Below, piece by piece: positions 18,405 through 27,644 of a stretch of 34,907 bases of DNA. This DNA is from Deinococcus marmoris (lineage in GTDB: Bacteria; Deinococcota; Deinococci; Deinococcales; Deinococcaceae). A model generated the notes under the pieces. The model was not told the DNA's origin, made no database searches, and saw only the letters and a list, made by a program, of their open reading frames with translations. Numbering within the stretch: position 1 is the first letter of the stretch; the number at the start of each line of letters is the position of its first letter. The stretch is taken from NCBI RefSeq assembly GCF_001949125.1, contig NZ_MSTI01000173.1, positions 1 through 34,907 on the forward strand. The letters are read 5' to 3'. The translations under genes and the position numbers were made by a program.

Positions 18405-18439
18405 AAAGGGAGCGATCAGACCAATTCTCAAATGCTTTT

Positions 18440-18489
18440 CCCCTCGCCCCTTGTGGGAGAGAGGAGCGCAGCGACGGAAGGGTGAGGGG
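18440..18489. repeat. Imperfect inverted repeat downstream of kbl
   Basis: CCCCTCGCCCCTT (18440-18452) is complementary, with small interruptions, to AAGGGTGAGGGG (18478-18489). It resembles the CCCTCxCCCTT-type intergenic repeats common in GC-rich genomes and may act as a weak transcription stop for kbl. Confidence 0.55.
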
Positions 18490-18538
18490 CCACCGGGCAG
18501 GCCAAAATCCCAACAGGATGACGAAGAATCACCACAGC

Positions 18539-18574
18539 AAAAAAGCCACCCCCCGTAGCTGGGAAGGTGGCTTT
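18539..18574 (-). terminator. Rho-independent terminator of the peroxiredoxin-thioredoxin operon
   Basis: AAAGCCACC (18542-18550) pairs with GGTGGCTTT (18566-18574). Read on the minus strand the stem runs directly into TTTTTT. It lies 18 nt beyond the thioredoxin stop codon. Confidence 0.85.
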
Positions 18575-18591
18575 CTGCTTGCGCCTTGAAT

Positions 18592-19323
18592 TCAGTCGGC
18601 GCTGACAGCGTTGCCTGTGCTGGCCGCCGGAGCTGCGCCCGCGTACTTGTCCAGCAGGGTTTCAAAAGCCCGCTTGGGCTGCGCGCCCACCATCGTCTCC
18701 ACGGGCTGCCCGTCCTTGAACAGGATCAGCGTGGGAATGCTCATCACGCGGAACTGGCCCTGGGTCGCGGGGTTCTCGTCCACATTGACTTTGCCGATCT
18801 TGACGCGACCCTGGTACTGCCCGGCCAGTTCCTCGATCACGGGGGCAATGATGCGGCAGGGGCCACACCACGGTGCCCAGAAGTCCACCAGGGTCAGTCC
18901 GCTTGAAACTTCATCCGTGAAGTTACTATCGGTCAGGGTGACGGGTTTGGTTATGGCTGGTTCCTCTTTAGTGATGATTGGTTCCTCCGGTAGGTTGATT
19001 ACAGCCCCCGCATGCTTGTCCAGCAGCCTTTCAAAGGCCCGCTTGGGCTGTGCGCCCACAATGCTCTCTATGGGCTGACCGTCCTTGAACAGGATCAGGG
19101 TGGGAATGCTCATCACGCGGAATTGGCCCTGGGTGGCGGGGTTCTCGTCCACATTGACCTTGCCAACTTTGACACGGCCCTCGTACTGTCCGGCCAGTTC
19201 CTCAATCACGGGGGCAATGATGCGGCAGGGGCCACACCACGGTGCCCAGAAGTCCACCAGGGTCAGGCCGCTGGCGATCTCGCCCTGAAAGTTACTGTCG
19301 GTTAAAGTGATGGGGTTTGTCAT
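18592..19323 (-). CDS. Tandem two-domain thioredoxin
   Basis: A 243-residue protein made of two complete thioredoxin domains in one chain. Domain 1 (about 4-107) has W29-C30-G-P-C33; domain 2 (about 127-230) has the same WCGPC at C153/C156. Both keep the cis-proline motif MSIPT. By eye the domains differ at only 12 of 104 aligned residues. A 19-residue linker contains EEPIITK-EEPAITK, itself a small repeat. The tail after 230 is Ala/Ser-rich. Thioredoxins reduce protein disulfides, and the peroxiredoxin 16 nt upstream in the same operon is the obvious client. I choose ATG 19323 (MTNPITL) because GGAGG lies 8 nt upstream; the ATG at 19329 is only 2 nt from it. Confidence 0.93.
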   Translation of the reverse strand: MTNPITLTDSNFQGEIASGLTLVDFWAPWCGPCRIIAPVIEELAGQYEGRVKVGKVNVDENPATQGQFRVMSIPTLILFKDGQPIESIVGAQPKRAFERLLDKHAGAVINLPEEPIITKEEPAITKPVTLTDSNFTDEVSSGLTLVDFWAPWCGPCRIIAPVIEELAGQYQGRVKIGKVNVDENPATQGQFRVMSIPTLILFKDGQPVETMVGAQPKRAFETLLDKYAGAAPAASTGNAVSAD

Positions 19324-19339
19324 GGTCATTTCCTCCGGT

Positions 19340-19858
19340 TTAGGTCTGAGACTGAATGTACTTGATCAGACCCATCGTATCGGCGGCGTTCAGGCGGCCA
19401 ATGGCGCTCGACGAGTACAGCGCCACGGCCACCTTGCCGTCGGGCGACAGCACGAAGCCGGTGGCGTGCGAGTAGGGGGGCTTGCCGTCGCTGCCGTCCG
19501 ACACATAGTTGCCGACGCTGGCCGCCGTGGCCTGTGCATCGATGCCGTAGGCCACCGGGAAGCTCAGGCCATGCTTGCTCACGGTTTCCTGCGCCTCGCT
19601 CTGGGGATCCACCGACAGCGCCACAATCCTGGTATTCAGCGCCGCGAACTGTTCGGCGTGCTTCTGGAAGTCGCTGAGCTGCGTACGGCAGAACGGGCAC
19701 CAGTTGCCCCGGTAAAACAGCACCACGCTCCAGCTTCCGGCCAGATCGGCGGGCAGGTTCAGCGTGCCGCCGCCCACCAGATCGGCGCTCAGGTGCGGAA
19801 AGGTGTCACCGTTGTTGAGGCGAAAGGCACTGGCGGTTTGTGTGGCGGTTGCAGTCAT
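19340..19858 (-). CDS. Peroxiredoxin-like protein (AhpC/TSA/redoxin family)
   Basis: A 172-residue cytoplasmic peroxidase of the thioredoxin fold. The active site is Y49-R-G-N-W-C54-P-F-C57, a CxxC version typical of the AhpC/TSA-like redoxin subgroup, so C54 and C57 may form the disulfide that thioredoxin reduces. Later motifs are IVALSVDPQSEAQETV, HGLSFPVAYGID and ATGFVLSPDGKVAVALYSSSAIGRL. AAGGAGA lies about 5 nt before ATG 19858. It is the first gene of the prx-thioredoxin operon, divergent from a TetR regulator. The natural electron donor is probably the tandem thioredoxin next to it. Confidence 0.92.
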   Translation of the reverse strand: MTATATQTASAFRLNNGDTFPHLSADLVGGGTLNLPADLAGSWSVVLFYRGNWCPFCRTQLSDFQKHAEQFAALNTRIVALSVDPQSEAQETVSKHGLSFPVAYGIDAQATAASVGNYVSDGSDGKPPYSHATGFVLSPDGKVAVALYSSSAIGRLNAADTMGLIKYIQSQT

Positions 19859-19876
19859 GATGATCTCCTTAGTAAG

Positions 19877-20023
19877 TTGACTGACTCAATTTTGAGCCGC
19901 GCCGCTTGCTGCTTTAAAAAGTACACCAGAGGATGAAGCTTGTCAAGCTGCCTCAGTTCGTATCCTTAGCTAACTTGCGGACTGAACTCAAAAAATCTAG
20001 ACTGAGTTAACCGACTGAATTAA
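19877..20023. promoter_or_regulatory. Divergent control region with four GACTGA repeats
   Basis: GACTGA followed by a T/C/A-rich half occurs at 19879-19889, 19980-19990, 20000-20010 and 20013-20023, all in the same orientation. The first copy overlaps TTGA-N5-TCAA (19877-19889) right before the peroxiredoxin ribosome binding site; the other three lie upstream of the TetR gene. The likely reader is that TetR protein. Confidence 0.6.
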
Positions 20024-20051
20024 ACTTCGGTCTCGCGTGGAGGCGCGCCCT

Positions 20052-20633
20052 ATGCTGAAAGCCAATCCCAAACGCCAGCGGCTGATTGAGGCCGCCAAAA
20101 CGTTGTTCTATACGCGTGGCGTCGAAACCAGCAGCCTGTCCGAAATTGCCCAGGCCGCCGAAGTGCCGCCGGGCAACGTGTATTACCACTTCAAAACCAA
20201 GGACGCGCTGGTGGAAGCCGTGATCGCCTCGCACGGCACGGACATTCTGGACGGACTGGCGCGGCTGAATGCGGAGGGTAACCCGCGCGCACGGCTGCTG
20301 GACTTCGTGCGCGGTGGGCTGGCCCACAAGGCAGAGTTGGCCCGTTACGGCTGCCCGTATGGCACCCTCTGCGCCGAGCTGGAAAAGGCCGGGGGCAGCG
20401 CCGCCGAGAGCGCCACCGTCCTGTTTCCGCTGTACCTGCACTGGCTGGAGCGGCAGTTTGCATCGCTGGGCCGCCCCGACGCCGCCGATCTGGCGCTGGA
20501 CACGCTGGCCGCCGTGCAGGGCGCGTATGCCGTGACACAGGCCACCCGCACGCCGCAGGTGCTGGAACGTCAGGTGGCGCGGCTGGAACGCTGGATCACG
20601 GATTTGGACGCGGGCGAAAGCGTCAGCGCATGA
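20052..20633 (+). CDS. TetR/AcrR-family transcriptional regulator
   Basis: A 193-residue regulator. The N-terminal TetR helix-turn-helix is clear: RLIEAAKTLFYTRGVETSSLSEIA, then AEVPPGNVYYHFKTKDALVEAV (residues 10-57). The ligand domain contains its only two cysteines, C101 and C107 (YGCPYGTLCAEL), six residues apart. Being divergent from a peroxiredoxin/thioredoxin operon, it could sense oxidants or electrophiles through this pair, as NemR does by cysteine chemistry; this is inference, since GCxxGxL is also common in TetR proteins. I choose ATG 20052 because GGAGG sits 8 nt upstream; the GTG at 20037 overlaps that site. It overlaps the GNAT gene by ATGA. Confidence 0.92.
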   Translation: MLKANPKRQRLIEAAKTLFYTRGVETSSLSEIAQAAEVPPGNVYYHFKTKDALVEAVIASHGTDILDGLARLNAEGNPRARLLDFVRGGLAHKAELARYGCPYGTLCAELEKAGGSAAESATVLFPLYLHWLERQFASLGRPDAADLALDTLAAVQGAYAVTQATRTPQVLERQVARLERWITDLDAGESVSA

Positions 20634-21031
20634 CTTCCGAAATCGCCTACCGCGTGCGCCAGTGGCCGGAGCTGTCGGCGCTGGGAGCATTGCGGGAAGC
20701 TGCCTGGAGTGGAAAGGATGACGGCCAGTGGTGGCAACCCGTTCTCGAACGCAGTCTGACCTGGGTCACGGCTTTCGACGGCCAGACGCTGGTGGGCTTC
20801 GTGAATGTCGCTTGGGACGGGGGCGTTCACGCCTTCCTGCTGGACACCACCGTTCACCCGGACTGGGGGCGGCGCGGCATCGGTACGGAGCTGGTGCGGC
20901 GGGCGGCGGCAGCGGCGCGCGAATACGGCGGACTGGAATGGCTGCATGTGGACTACGAACCGCATCTGACCGGCTTTTACGAGGGCTGCGGTTTCGCTTC
21001 CACACCAGCAGGACTCCTGAAACTGAATTGA
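20630..21031 (+). CDS. GNAT-family N-acetyltransferase
   Basis: A 133-residue acetyltransferase of the Gcn5-related fold, which moves acetyl groups from acetyl-CoA to an amine. The CoA-binding motif A is HPDWGRRGIGTELVRRAAAAA (about 77-97), preceded by the strand VHAFLLDTTV and followed by the family ending HLTGFYEGCGFASTPAGLLKL. The ATG overlaps the TetR stop codon (ATGA), so the two are cotranscribed and coupled. The acceptor substrate is unknown. Confidence 0.92.
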   Translation: MTSEIAYRVRQWPELSALGALREAAWSGKDDGQWWQPVLERSLTWVTAFDGQTLVGFVNVAWDGGVHAFLLDTTVHPDWGRRGIGTELVRRAAAAAREYGGLEWLHVDYEPHLTGFYEGCGFASTPAGLLKLN

Positions 21032-21061
21032 CCCTTCCCCTTTCTCACGTTCCCGCCCGGC

Positions 21062-21074
21062 TATCATCCTCGGC
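21062..21074 (+). promoter_or_regulatory. Leaderless-type -10 box of ubiE
   Basis: TATCAT at 21062-21067 is followed by 7 nt and the ATG at 21075. Confidence 0.6.
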
Positions 21075-21803
21075 ATGACCGCTGCGCCGAAAAAACCCTC
21101 CGTGGGTGACAAACAGGACAAGGGCGGCGACGTGCAGGCCATGTTCGCCGACATCGCCCCGCGCTATGACCTGCTCAACCGCGTTCTCAGTCTGGGCGTG
21201 GACCGGGGCTGGCGGCGTGAGGCCACGCGTGAGGCGCTGGCGTTTGCCCCCGCCCGCGTGCTGGACGTGGCAACGGGCACGGCGGACTTTGCGCTGGAAC
21301 TCAAACGCCGCGCGCCGGAATCGGAAGTGATCGGCAGCGATTTTGTGCCGCAGATGCTGGAGATCGGGCGGACCAAGGCAGCCGCACGGCACCTCGACAT
21401 CCGTTTAGAGGAAGGCGATGCCCTGAACCTGCCTTACCCGGACGGCAGTTTCGATAGCGTGACCTGCGCCTTCGGCTTTCGCAATTTCGCCGACTACGCG
21501 CGCGGCCTCTCGGAATTCTGGCGGGTGCTGGCTCCGGGCGGACGGGCCGTGATTCTGGAGTTTCCACCGCCCCGCGCCGGGTTGTTCGGCAACCTCTTCC
21601 GCTTTTACTTTCAGCATGTGCTGCCGCGCATCGGCGGCCTGATCAGCGGCAACGCGGGCGCGTACACCTACCTGCCCGAGAGCGTGCTGGCCTTTCCGCC
21701 GCCCGAACGACTGGCCGATCTGATGCGCGCTACGGGCTTCCGCACCCGTTACCGCCTGCTGAGCTTCGGCATTGCGGCCATTCATGTGGGCGACAAACTG
21801 TAG
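21075..21803 (+). CDS. ubiE: Demethylmenaquinone methyltransferase
   Basis: A 242-residue SAM-dependent C-methyltransferase that performs the last step of menaquinone synthesis (UbiE/MenG). The N-terminal FADIAPRYDLLNRVLSLGVDRGWR is the family signature; VLDVATGTADFALEL is SAM motif I; VTCAFGFRNFADY and FWRVLAPGGRAVILEF are the characteristic UbiE motifs; the end LLSFGIAAIHVGDKL matches the family C-terminus. Length is normal. It is monocistronic with a leaderless promoter. The UbiA-type prenyltransferase at 33620-34504 would act earlier in the same pathway. menG is an equally valid symbol, since organisms of this type use menaquinone. Confidence 0.94.
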   Translation: MTAAPKKPSVGDKQDKGGDVQAMFADIAPRYDLLNRVLSLGVDRGWRREATREALAFAPARVLDVATGTADFALELKRRAPESEVIGSDFVPQMLEIGRTKAAARHLDIRLEEGDALNLPYPDGSFDSVTCAFGFRNFADYARGLSEFWRVLAPGGRAVILEFPPPRAGLFGNLFRFYFQHVLPRIGGLISGNAGAYTYLPESVLAFPPPERLADLMRATGFRTRYRLLSFGIAAIHVGDKL

Positions 21804-21879
21804 GCCAGGCGTGGAGGGACCGGTGCCTCCACACCCCCGACGGGCAGGGTTCTTCACACGCCCTTAACCTGGCACGGTC

Positions 21880-21893
21880 TATGGTGACAGGCA
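21880..21893 (+). promoter_or_regulatory. Leaderless-type -10 box of the LysM-C39 gene
   Basis: TATGGT at 21880-21885, then 8 nt, then the ATG at 21894. Confidence 0.55.
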
Positions 21894-22850
21894 ATGATCG
21901 AGCAATCGCCAGCACCAGTGTCCAGGCCCTCTCCCCTGCTGCGGCGCTGGCTGCTGGGCGCGGCGCTGCTTTTGCTGGCGGGCACCCCGGCTGGGGCCGC
22001 TTCGACACAGACCTACACGGTGAAAAGCGGTGACACGCTGTTCGGGGTGGCCCAGAAGGCGGGCACCTCGGTTCCGGCGCTGCTGAAACTCAACGGCCTG
22101 AGCGGGACGGCGCTGCGACCAGGGCAGGTGCTGAAACTGCGCTCAGCCGCAGCGACGCCCGTGCAGCCGTCTCAGAATGTGGTGGTCCAGAAAGCGGTTG
22201 CCCCTAAGCTGCCGCCGCTGCCGCCCGCCACGCCGCGCCCCGATCAGGCGAAGGTCAGGGGTCCGTCGAAATGGCAGACGCCGCCCCCGGCCACCGTGAC
22301 CAGTTTTATCGGCTGGGCGCTGCCCGGCCTGGATTCCCCGCTGGGCGACGCGCTGCCGATCCGCACCTACCTGCCGGGCCTGGGCTTCAGTTTGCAGACG
22401 TACAACAACTGCGGTCCCAGCGCGCTGTCCTCGGTGCTGGGCTTTTACAAGGTGCAGATCGGCCAGAACGTCATCCAGCGCACCGCGCGCCCGGACGGCG
22501 GGTACATGCAGATCAGCGCCATCGCCCCGGAACTCCAGAAATTCAAGCTGCGGACGCTGACGGTGCGCGGCGGGCACATCTCACAGATCAAGCGGCTGCT
22601 GGCGCTGGGCATTCCGGTGATCGTGCTGCAATGGTACGAGCGCCCCGGCGAGGTCCCGCACTTCCGCGTGGTGCGCGGCTACGACGATCAGGCCGGACTG
22701 GTCTGGGTCAGCGACAGCATGGTGGGACCGCTGGCCTACCTGAGCTACCACAGCTTCGACGCCCTGTGGAACACCCAGTCGCGGCAGATGTTCCCGGTCT
22801 ACCCGGAGGGTTACGACAAGCTGGTGCGGCGGCTGGTGGGCCAGGGCTGA
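21894..22850 (+). CDS. Secreted LysM protein with C39-like cysteine peptidase domain
   Basis: A 318-residue exported cell-wall protein. An N-terminal hydrophobic signal (about 17-36, LLRRWLLGAALLLLAGTPAGA) precedes one LysM peptidoglycan-binding motif (about 39-82, YTVKSGDTLFGVAQKAGTSV). A Pro/Lys/Gln-rich linker leads to a C39-like papain-fold domain (about 155-300): catalytic cysteine C173 in N-N-C-G-P-S, H256 in PHFRVVRGYDD and D274 in VWVSDSM. LysM anchors it to the wall; the peptidase domain may process peptides or crosslinks, though many C39-like domains of this kind have unproven activity. A CCCTCCC/GGGAGGG hairpin lies downstream. Confidence 0.9.
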   Translation: MIEQSPAPVSRPSPLLRRWLLGAALLLLAGTPAGAASTQTYTVKSGDTLFGVAQKAGTSVPALLKLNGLSGTALRPGQVLKLRSAAATPVQPSQNVVVQKAVAPKLPPLPPATPRPDQAKVRGPSKWQTPPPATVTSFIGWALPGLDSPLGDALPIRTYLPGLGFSLQTYNNCGPSALSSVLGFYKVQIGQNVIQRTARPDGGYMQISAIAPELQKFKLRTLTVRGGHISQIKRLLALGIPVIVLQWYERPGEVPHFRVVRGYDDQAGLVWVSDSMVGPLAYLSYHSFDALWNTQSRQMFPVYPEGYDKLVRRLVGQG

Positions 22851-23007
22851 GCAGCCGCAACCACAGCTCTCTACCTCAGATCGTCAGCCCGCCAGCTCCT
22901 CCTGCCCTGTTCATGGACCTGGAACTCATGCGAAATGCGGAAAAAATTGGGGCTATGTTGGCCGAAAATTGGTCCTGGGACGCCGCTTCGTCTGACCCCC
23001 TCCCCAA

Positions 23008-23030
23008 CCCTCCCCCATAAAGAGGGAGGG
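23008..23030. repeat. Intergenic hairpin between convergent genes
   Basis: CCCTCCC (23008-23014) pairs with GGGAGGG (23024-23030). It follows a related CCCCCTCCCC stretch and resembles common intergenic repeats. It has no T-run and is at most a weak terminator. Nothing else is seen in 22851-23085. Confidence 0.5.
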
Positions 23031-23085
23031 AGAAAAGATCGTGTTTATCGGTCTGCCGAGTGGTATCGCGTAAGTCCTAGGACCT

Positions 23086-24207
23086 TCAGAGGGCGAACGG
23101 CACCCCGGTCAGTTCCTCGGAAGCCTTCCACAACTGCCGGGCGGTCTCGGCGTCGTGCGAGCGGGCGTTGGACTCCACGCGCTGCGGGTGGCCCGCGATC
23201 TCGGCCAGCCCGGACGGCCCGAAGAACTCGCCGCCCTCTACCCCCGGCGCAGTCGCCGCGTACATGCTGGGCAGCGCGCCCATTTCCTGCGTCTGGGCGA
23301 TCAGGCCCATCAGACCGTCGTTCATGCCCTCGCCCTGCAAGCCAGTGGCAGCGTAGCCGGGATGGGCCGCCACCGCCACCGTCGTCTTGCCCGCCGCCTG
23401 CAACCGGCGCTGCAACTCGTAGGTGAACAACAAGTTGGCCAGTTTGCTCTGGCCGTAAGCGGGCATGGGTTTGTACTCGCGCCCCTTCCAGTTCAGGTCA
23501 TCAAACTCGATCTTCCCAAAACGGTGCGCGATGCTGCTCAGATTGACCACCCGCGCGTCAGGGGTGGCGTTCAGCACGTCAATCAACTGCGCAGTCAGGG
23601 CAAAGTGGCCCAGATGGTTGACGCCGAACTGCGTCTCGAAGCCCTGCGCGGTCTCGCCCTGCGGCGGCACCATGATGCCCGCGTTGTTGACCAGCAGATC
23701 CAGGCGCTCGAACCTGCCCTTGAAGTCGTCGGCAAACGCCCGCACCGAATCCAGATCGCCCAGGTCCAGGGACATGGGGATCACCTTGCCACGCGGACCT
23801 GTTGCCAGAATGCGGCCAGCCGCAGCCTCGGCCTTCTGCGCGTTGCGGCAGGCCATGACCACCGTTGCACCGTGCTGGGCCAGCGCGCGGGCCGTTTCGT
23901 AGCCCAGTCCGCTGTTGGCCCCGGTGACGATGGCGACTTTGCCGCTCTGATCGGGCATGTCGGTCTCGGACCAGTCGCTCTGTTTGCGGCCACGGGCGAA
24001 ATAGGCCAGCGGGCCGATGAAGTTGAGGAACAGCGCCGCGCGCCAGCCCGCCTGCGTGCCGTTGAGCTGCCCCGGCTGACGGCGGCTCAGGTCCAGCCAC
24101 GCGGCGGCAAACAATCCTGCCTGCACGGTCCCGGCGGCGACGATGGCGGTTTTCTGGAGGGCGCTGAGGTTGTTCCAGCGGCGAATGGACTTGTGCTGTA
24201 TTTGCAT
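23086..24207 (-). CDS. SDR-family oxidoreductase with an N-terminal membrane domain
   Basis: A 373-residue fusion. Residues 1-80 form a membrane module: LQKTAIVAAGTVQAGLFAAAWLDLSRR, then WRAALFLNFIGPLAYFARGR, resembling the two-helix PLDc_N-type proteins. From M84 (MPDQSGKVAIVTGANSGLGYE) a complete classical short-chain dehydrogenase begins: TGxxxGxG cofactor motif, LVNNAGIM, the catalytic Ser near VNLSSIAH, and Y-G-Q-S-K-L (YxxxK). It is similar in pattern to retinol dehydrogenase/WW-oxidoreductase-like SDRs. I start at ATG 24207, where AGGAG lies 7 nt upstream; no site precedes the internal ATG at 23958, so the fused form is favoured. The NAD(P)H-dependent substrate is unknown. Confidence 0.9.
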   Translation of the reverse strand: MQIQHKSIRRWNNLSALQKTAIVAAGTVQAGLFAAAWLDLSRRQPGQLNGTQAGWRAALFLNFIGPLAYFARGRKQSDWSETDMPDQSGKVAIVTGANSGLGYETARALAQHGATVVMACRNAQKAEAAAGRILATGPRGKVIPMSLDLGDLDSVRAFADDFKGRFERLDLLVNNAGIMVPPQGETAQGFETQFGVNHLGHFALTAQLIDVLNATPDARVVNLSSIAHRFGKIEFDDLNWKGREYKPMPAYGQSKLANLLFTYELQRRLQAAGKTTVAVAAHPGYAATGLQGEGMNDGLMGLIAQTQEMGALPSMYAATAPGVEGGEFFGPSGLAEIAGHPQRVESNARSHDAETARQLWKASEELTGVPFAL

Positions 24208-24454
24208 GTGGATCTCCTGTCTGGAGCGAGCGTAGCGTGCGCCGGGTGCAGTGAAGGTAACGGGGAGCGGGGCCAGCATCGCCCCTGCTAAGGCTCCAGG
24301 CAGGCGCTGACAGCGGGCCTAGCCCGGCACCAGATGGAAGCTCCCGCTGCGTTGGTTGTGTGCTTTCGGCCAGGGCTGATGCAGTTCCCTCATGACTGGC
24401 ATCTCCCGGTGGTCCCGCCGATTTCCCAGCACCCGCCCTTCAGCCTCCCTTAAA

Positions 24455-24475
24455 CTTGAGCGTATAGCACTCAAG
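24455..24475 (+). promoter_or_regulatory. HAIR element (HspR operator)
   Basis: CTTGAGC-N7-ACTCAAG matches the HAIR consensus CTTGAGT-N7-ACTCAAG at 13 of 14 fixed positions. HspR is the known repressor that reads it, and it controls heat-shock genes in Deinococcus and actinobacteria. It ends 4 nt before the -35 box of dnaK. Confidence 0.9.
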
Positions 24476-24479
24476 TCTA

Positions 24480-24508
24480 TTGACTCTATGCAACTGTAGC
24501 GTTATGCT
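24480..24508 (+). promoter_or_regulatory. dnaK promoter, TTGACT-N17-TATGCT
   Basis: A -35 box TTGACT (24480-24485) and -10 box TATGCT (24503-24508) with an ideal 17-nt spacer. The transcript would have a leader of roughly 70 nt ending in the AAGGAG site before dnaK. Confidence 0.85.
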
Positions 24509-24586
24509 GTTCGGAGTTTCAGAACTGTTGCCCCTGCGGCGGCAGAATCCCATCCAATCTCACTACACTCTCAAGGAGTCAAACAC

Positions 24587-26494
<1,908 letters not shown>

Positions 26495-26503
26495 GGCAAA
26501 AGA

Positions 26504-26629
26504 AACCCCTCAGTCTGCTTCGCAGCCAGCTCCCCTCAAAAGGGAGCCAAGAAGCACAGAAGATAGGACGACGCAGGAATCTCCTTGCCTCCCTTCTGAG
26601 GGGAGGTCCCCCGGAGGGGGGGAGGGGCT
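26504..26629. repeat. Palindromic intergenic element between dnaK and grpE
   Basis: The left arm (26504-26553) and the reverse complement of the right arm (26581-26629) align over about 48 nt with substitutions: both read CCCCTC, then a CTTCG/CTCCG centre, then CTCCCCTCA-AAGGGAG and CCAAG or GCAAG. Each arm also contains its own small hairpin. The layout is that of a non-autonomous palindromic repeat. The gap also contains the start of grpE expression signals near 26720. Confidence 0.65.
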
Positions 26630-26752
26630 AAACCGCAAACGCTCCCCAACGCCCCTCCGAATGACCACACCAAACAACCCACTGGGAGAGGACGGCTATG
26701 ACAGCCCCTCTCCCTTATCCTTAAACCGATGTTCAGAAAACGAGGTTCCCAG

Positions 26753-27424
26753 ATGACAGACGACAAGATCAAAAACGGCTCAGCCCCGGATGCCGAGGCC
26801 GAAACCACCGAGAACCTGAAATTCACCCCCGCCCGTGACGGCGAGAAGACCATCGACGCGGACAGCGACATCATCGACGCCGAACTGCTGAGCGATGAGG
26901 ACGGCGAAGAAGCCGATTTCGCGGGCTTTCCCGGCATGGACGAGGGCATGATGGCCCAGGTTCAGGAAATGATGGGCAAGCTGGAGCGCGTGGAAGTGCT
27001 GGAAAAGGAAAACGCCGATCTGAAATTCAAGCTGGGCCGTCTGGCCGCCGACTTCGACGGCTACCGCACCCGCACCACGCAGGATCTCGACGCTGCCGAG
27101 GACAAGGGCGTTTCTAAGGCTGCCGAGCAACTGATGCCCGTCTACGATGATCTGGACCGCGCCCTCACGATGGGATCGGAAGACCCCGCCAAACTGATTC
27201 CGGGCGTCAAGGCCGTGCAGACCAAGGTGCTGACGGTCTTCTCCAAGCTGGGGCTGGAGCTGACTGGTAAAGAGGGCGAACACTTCGATCCCCAGTGGCA
27301 CGAGGCGCTTCAGGCCGTGCCCGGCGATGAGGACGACAGGATCGTGCAGGTGTTTCAGGCAGGCTTCCGCATGGGCGACCGGCTGGTACGCCCGGCCCGC
27401 GTCGTCGTGAGCCGCAAGGGTTGA
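26753..27424 (+). CDS. grpE: Nucleotide exchange factor GrpE
   Basis: A 223-residue co-chaperone that speeds ADP release from DnaK. An acidic, disordered N-terminus (to about residue 60) is followed by the dimerising coiled coil (EMMGKLERVEVLEKENADLKF) and the GrpE core: LAADFDGYRTRTTQDLD, then LMPVYDDLDRAL, FSKLGLELTGKEGEHFDPQWHEALQAVPG and the family ending GFRMGDRLVRPARVVVSRK. I choose ATG 26753, with CGAGG 8 nt upstream; an upstream in-frame ATG at 26729 has no such site. The long acidic N-terminus is longer than in E. coli GrpE. It is in the dnaK operon, but the 258-nt gap may contain a second promoter. Confidence 0.96.
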   Translation: MTDDKIKNGSAPDAEAETTENLKFTPARDGEKTIDADSDIIDAELLSDEDGEEADFAGFPGMDEGMMAQVQEMMGKLERVEVLEKENADLKFKLGRLAADFDGYRTRTTQDLDAAEDKGVSKAAEQLMPVYDDLDRALTMGSEDPAKLIPGVKAVQTKVLTVFSKLGLELTGKEGEHFDPQWHEALQAVPGDEDDRIVQVFQAGFRMGDRLVRPARVVVSRKG

Positions 27425-27428
27425 ACGC

Positions 27429-27641
27429 GTGACCTCCTCTGATCCCCTCCACGCCGTCACCCTCCAACTTATGTTGGAGCGCCTGCACGACGCCTACGGC
27501 TGGGAGGAGCTGGCCCACCGCGTACCGATCAACTGCTTTTCTTCCAACCCCAGCATTCAGAGCAGCCTCAAATTCCTGCGCCGCACACCCTGGGCGCGGG
27601 CGAAGGTGGAGGGGCTGTATCTGGAACTGGTAAGTGTCTGA
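27429..27641 (+). CDS. VF530-family (DUF2132) small protein
   Basis: A 70-residue protein recognised as VF530 family: DPLHAVTLQLMLERLHDAYGWEELAHRVPINCF, NPSIQSSLKFLRRTPWARAKVEGLY. A structure from this family is known and a DNA-binding role has been proposed, but its function is not settled. The GTG start at 27429 is only 4 nt after the grpE stop, so it is translated as part of the chaperone operon. Placement between grpE and dnaJ suggests a stress role. In Thermus a small DnaK-DnaJ assembly factor (DafA) is encoded in the same operon; I see no basis to call this DafA. Confidence 0.88.
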   Translation: MTSSDPLHAVTLQLMLERLHDAYGWEELAHRVPINCFSSNPSIQSSLKFLRRTPWARAKVEGLYLELVSV

Positions 27642-27644
27642 AAG

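Larger units (their letters stand above)
24208..24586. other. Divergent control region of the SDR gene and dnaK
   Basis: A 379-base gap. The right half holds the HAIR operator, the dnaK promoter and the AAGGAG site before dnaK. In the left half I see nothing definite. Confidence 0.7.

Noticed and set aside
18592..19323. Tandem thioredoxin as two separate genes
   Set aside because: A single frame runs through both domains with a coding linker and no stop or start signal between them.
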